Below are positions 62,522 to 64,000 of a DNA stretch of 64,000 nucleotides, one piece after another. Below the pieces are notes generated by a model, which was not told the DNA's origin, did no database searches, and saw nothing but the letters and a program-made list of their open reading frames with translations. Source of the stretch: Actinomadura hallensis (GTDB lineage: Bacteria > Actinomycetota > Actinomycetes > Streptosporangiales > Streptosporangiaceae); the NCBI RefSeq assembly GCF_006716765.1, contig NZ_VFPO01000001.1, positions 1,798,001 through 1,862,000 of the forward strand, in the 5' to 3' direction. Position 1 is the stretch's first letter. Each line of letters starts with the position of its first letter. The translations under genes were made by a program, and so were the position numbers.

Positions 62522-64000
62522 ATGCGTGAGAACGACGCCGACCCGGCCACGGCCGAAGGCACCGATAACGAGAACACCGAGCGCGACACCGGAACGGAGG
62601 CCGCGGAGAGCCGGGACGGCACCGAGCCACAGGACGGAACAGAGCAGGAAGGCACGGGACAGGAGGACGCGGAGCAGCAGGACGCCGAGCAGGAGGACGC
62701 CGAGCAGGAGAGCGCGGCCGTTCCCGAAGGCGCGGAGGCCGGGTCCGAGAGCGCTGTGACGTCGAGCCCGCGCCGGGCGCGCCGCCCGGCCGGCCCGCCG
62801 CCGGACCAGCAGAACGACGTCCCCGCCGAACCTCCGACCGAACCTCCCACCGAGGCACGGACCGCCGAGACGGCAGAGTCCGCCGGGGCCCGGACCGCCG
62901 AGGACGCGACCGGCGAGGACGCGACCGGCGAGGACGCGACCGGCGAGGGCGAGGCGCCGAAACGCACCGCCCGGACCCGCACCCGCACCCGGAAGGCCGC
63001 CGAGACGTCCGAGCCCGTCCCGATGACCGGCGCCGAGACCTCCCCCGAAACCGAGTCCGAGCCCGCCCCGGCCCCGGCGCCCGGCGAGGACGCCGCCGCC
63101 GAGCAGGCCGCCGAGGCTCCGTCGTCCCGCACCCGCACCCGCCGGCGTTCCGCGCCCGCCGCGCCCACGCCCCCCGCCGCGCCCACGCCCCCGGCCGCGC
63201 CCGAGCCGCCCGCCGTGCCCCCCGTCCCGGTGGTGCCGGAGGTCCCCATCGCCGGGACCGAGACCCAGGCGGGGCAGGTGTCCGAGACCGAGCCCGCGAG
63301 CGGCGTCGGCGTCCCCAGCGTCACGTTCCAGCCCCCGATGGTCGTCTTCCAGCCGCCGGAGCCGAAGCCCGAGCCCGCCGGCCCGCAGGACGACGCGGGC
63401 GGCGCCGACTCCGACGACCACGACCACGACGAGGCGGCCGACCGCCCGTCCGGCGAGGACGACACCGAGGACCGCCCGTCCCGCCGTCGCCGCCGCCGCG
63501 GCGGACGCGGCCGCGGCCGCAGTGCCAGGGACGGCTCCGAGGACGAGAAGGAGAGCGCGTCCGCCCCGGCCGGGTCCGACTCCGGGACCGACGAGTCCGC
63601 CGACGCGGGCTCCGGCAACGGGGCCGAGGGTGACGGCTCCAAGGCCGACCGGGCCAAGAAGGACAAGGACAAGGACAAGGACGCCAAGGGCAAGGAGAAG
63701 GACAAGGACAAGGAGTCCAAGTCCGAGGAGACCGAGCAGGACTCCTCCGCCGACGGCGGCGGGGACGGCGAGACCGGGACGAGCCGCCGCAGGCGGCGCC
63801 GCAGGCGCCGGTCCGGGACCGACTCCGACGCGAACGGCGGCACCGACGACCCGCCGAACACCGTCGTGCACGTCCGCTCCGCGCGCGCCGCCGAGACCCG
63901 CGCCGCCGAGGACGAGGTCCAGTCCGTCCGGGGCTCGACCCGCCTGGAGGCCAAGAAGCAGCGCCGCCGGGAGGGCCGCGAGCAGGGCCGCCGCCGCCCG
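62522..64000 (+). CDS. rne: Ribonuclease E/G, N-terminal part (cut by window edge)
   Basis: The open frame runs from ATG 62522 off the end (493 codons seen, no stop). What is seen is a very long low-complexity region: Glu/Ala/Thr-rich, RTRTRTRK, KDKDKDKD, R-rich stretches. It ends with STRLEAKKQRRREGREQ and GRRRP, the conserved lead-in to the RNase E/G catalytic domain in Streptomyces-type enzymes. GGGAGA lies at 9 nt from the start. Position after TIGR03960/TIGR03936 fits the usual rne-rplU-rpmA locus. The catalytic domain itself lies outside the window. Confidence 0.87.
   Translation, partial: MRENDADPATAEGTDNENTERDTGTEAAESRDGTEPQDGTEQEGTGQEDAEQQDAEQEDAEQESAAVPEGAEAGSESAVTSSPRRARRPAGPPPDQQNDVPAEPPTEPPTEARTAETAESAGARTAEDATGEDATGEDATGEGEAPKRTARTRTRTRKAAETSEPVPMTGAETSPETESEPAPAPAPGEDAAAEQAAEAPSSRTRTRRRSAPAAPTPPAAPTPPAAPEPPAVPPVPVVPEVPIAGTETQAGQVSETEPASGVGVPSVTFQPPMVVFQPPEPKPEPAGPQDDAGGADSDDHDHDEAADRPSGEDDTEDRPSRRRRRRGGRGRGRSARDGSEDEKESASAPAGSDSGTDESADAGSGNGAEGDGSKADRAKKDKDKDKDAKGKEKDKDKESKSEETEQDSSADGGGDGETGTSRRRRRRRRRSGTDSDANGGTDDPPNTVVHVRSARAAETRAAEDEVQSVRGSTRLEAKKQRRREGREQGRRRP

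Noticed and set aside
62304-63954. Long minus-strand frames opposite rne
   Set aside because: Their Val/Gly/Leu or Ser/Arg low complexity mirrors the Glu/Ala/Asp-rich rne coding strand; they are shadows.

Overview
The window is very GC-rich, with third codon positions almost always G or C, many GTG starts and dense, overlapping operons. Gene content (tig-clpP1-clpP2-clpX, valS-folC-ndk-mreBCD-mrdA-rodA-radical SAM-rne, XRE/DUF397 pairs, DevRS-type two-component genes, a secreted CBM2-FnIII-GH18 chitinase) points to a mycelial, sporulating actinobacterium. Thermomonosporaceae/Streptosporangiales, for example Actinomadura, is the best guess; the genus is inference only.

Region 1 (1-8.3 kb) looks like a DevR/DosR-type dormancy or redox regulon. 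It holds a kinase/ATPase fusion cut by the left edge, an OsmC protein, a stand-alone cNMP-binding protein, a type II P-type ATPase coupled to a PPOX-fold protein, and a divergent DevR-like regulator and DevS-like GAF kinase. The same 14-bp inverted repeat (GGGACC-AA/TT-GGTCCC) lies upstream of the PPOX gene and between the regulator and kinase genes, and closely matches the DosR box.

Region 2 (8.4-20 kb) has small hypothetical genes, two neighbouring DUF1990-type genes (one fused to a catalase-like domain), and a carotenoid cluster: CruF-type hydratase, two CrtI-like enzymes, a glycosyltransferase, a CrtA-like monooxygenase and CrtB. plsX and plsY homologues are built into it. No cyclase and no GGPP synthase are visible, so a glycosylated, perhaps acylated, acyclic xanthophyll is the natural guess.

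Region 3 (20-28 kb) is accessory: DUF2945, DUF1722, a small membrane protein, an XRE/DUF397/ATPase trio, several gene remnants (DUF3140-like, DUF5713-like, Uma2-like), and a striking unit: a divergent HTH-peptide deformylase fusion, a 34-residue charged peptide and a PIMT-like methyltransferase.

Region 4 (28-36 kb) has tRNA-Gly(TCC), tRNA-Pro(TGG), a HAD phosphatase/alpha-beta hydrolase pair, the chitinase with a perfect 27-bp palindrome upstream, Tex and an EamA-type transporter.

Region 5 (36-64 kb) is mostly core: trigger factor, ClpP1P2X (with a ClgR-like box), an orphan two-component pair, valS flanked by two distantly similar membrane-anchored proteins, a divergent FolC-like/FolC pair, DUF4233, an MFS-like protein, ndk, the mreBCD-mrdA-rodA elongation operon, a split TIGR03960/TIGR03936 pair and the 5' part of rne, cut by the right edge. 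No IS element, prophage, CRISPR array or origin was seen.
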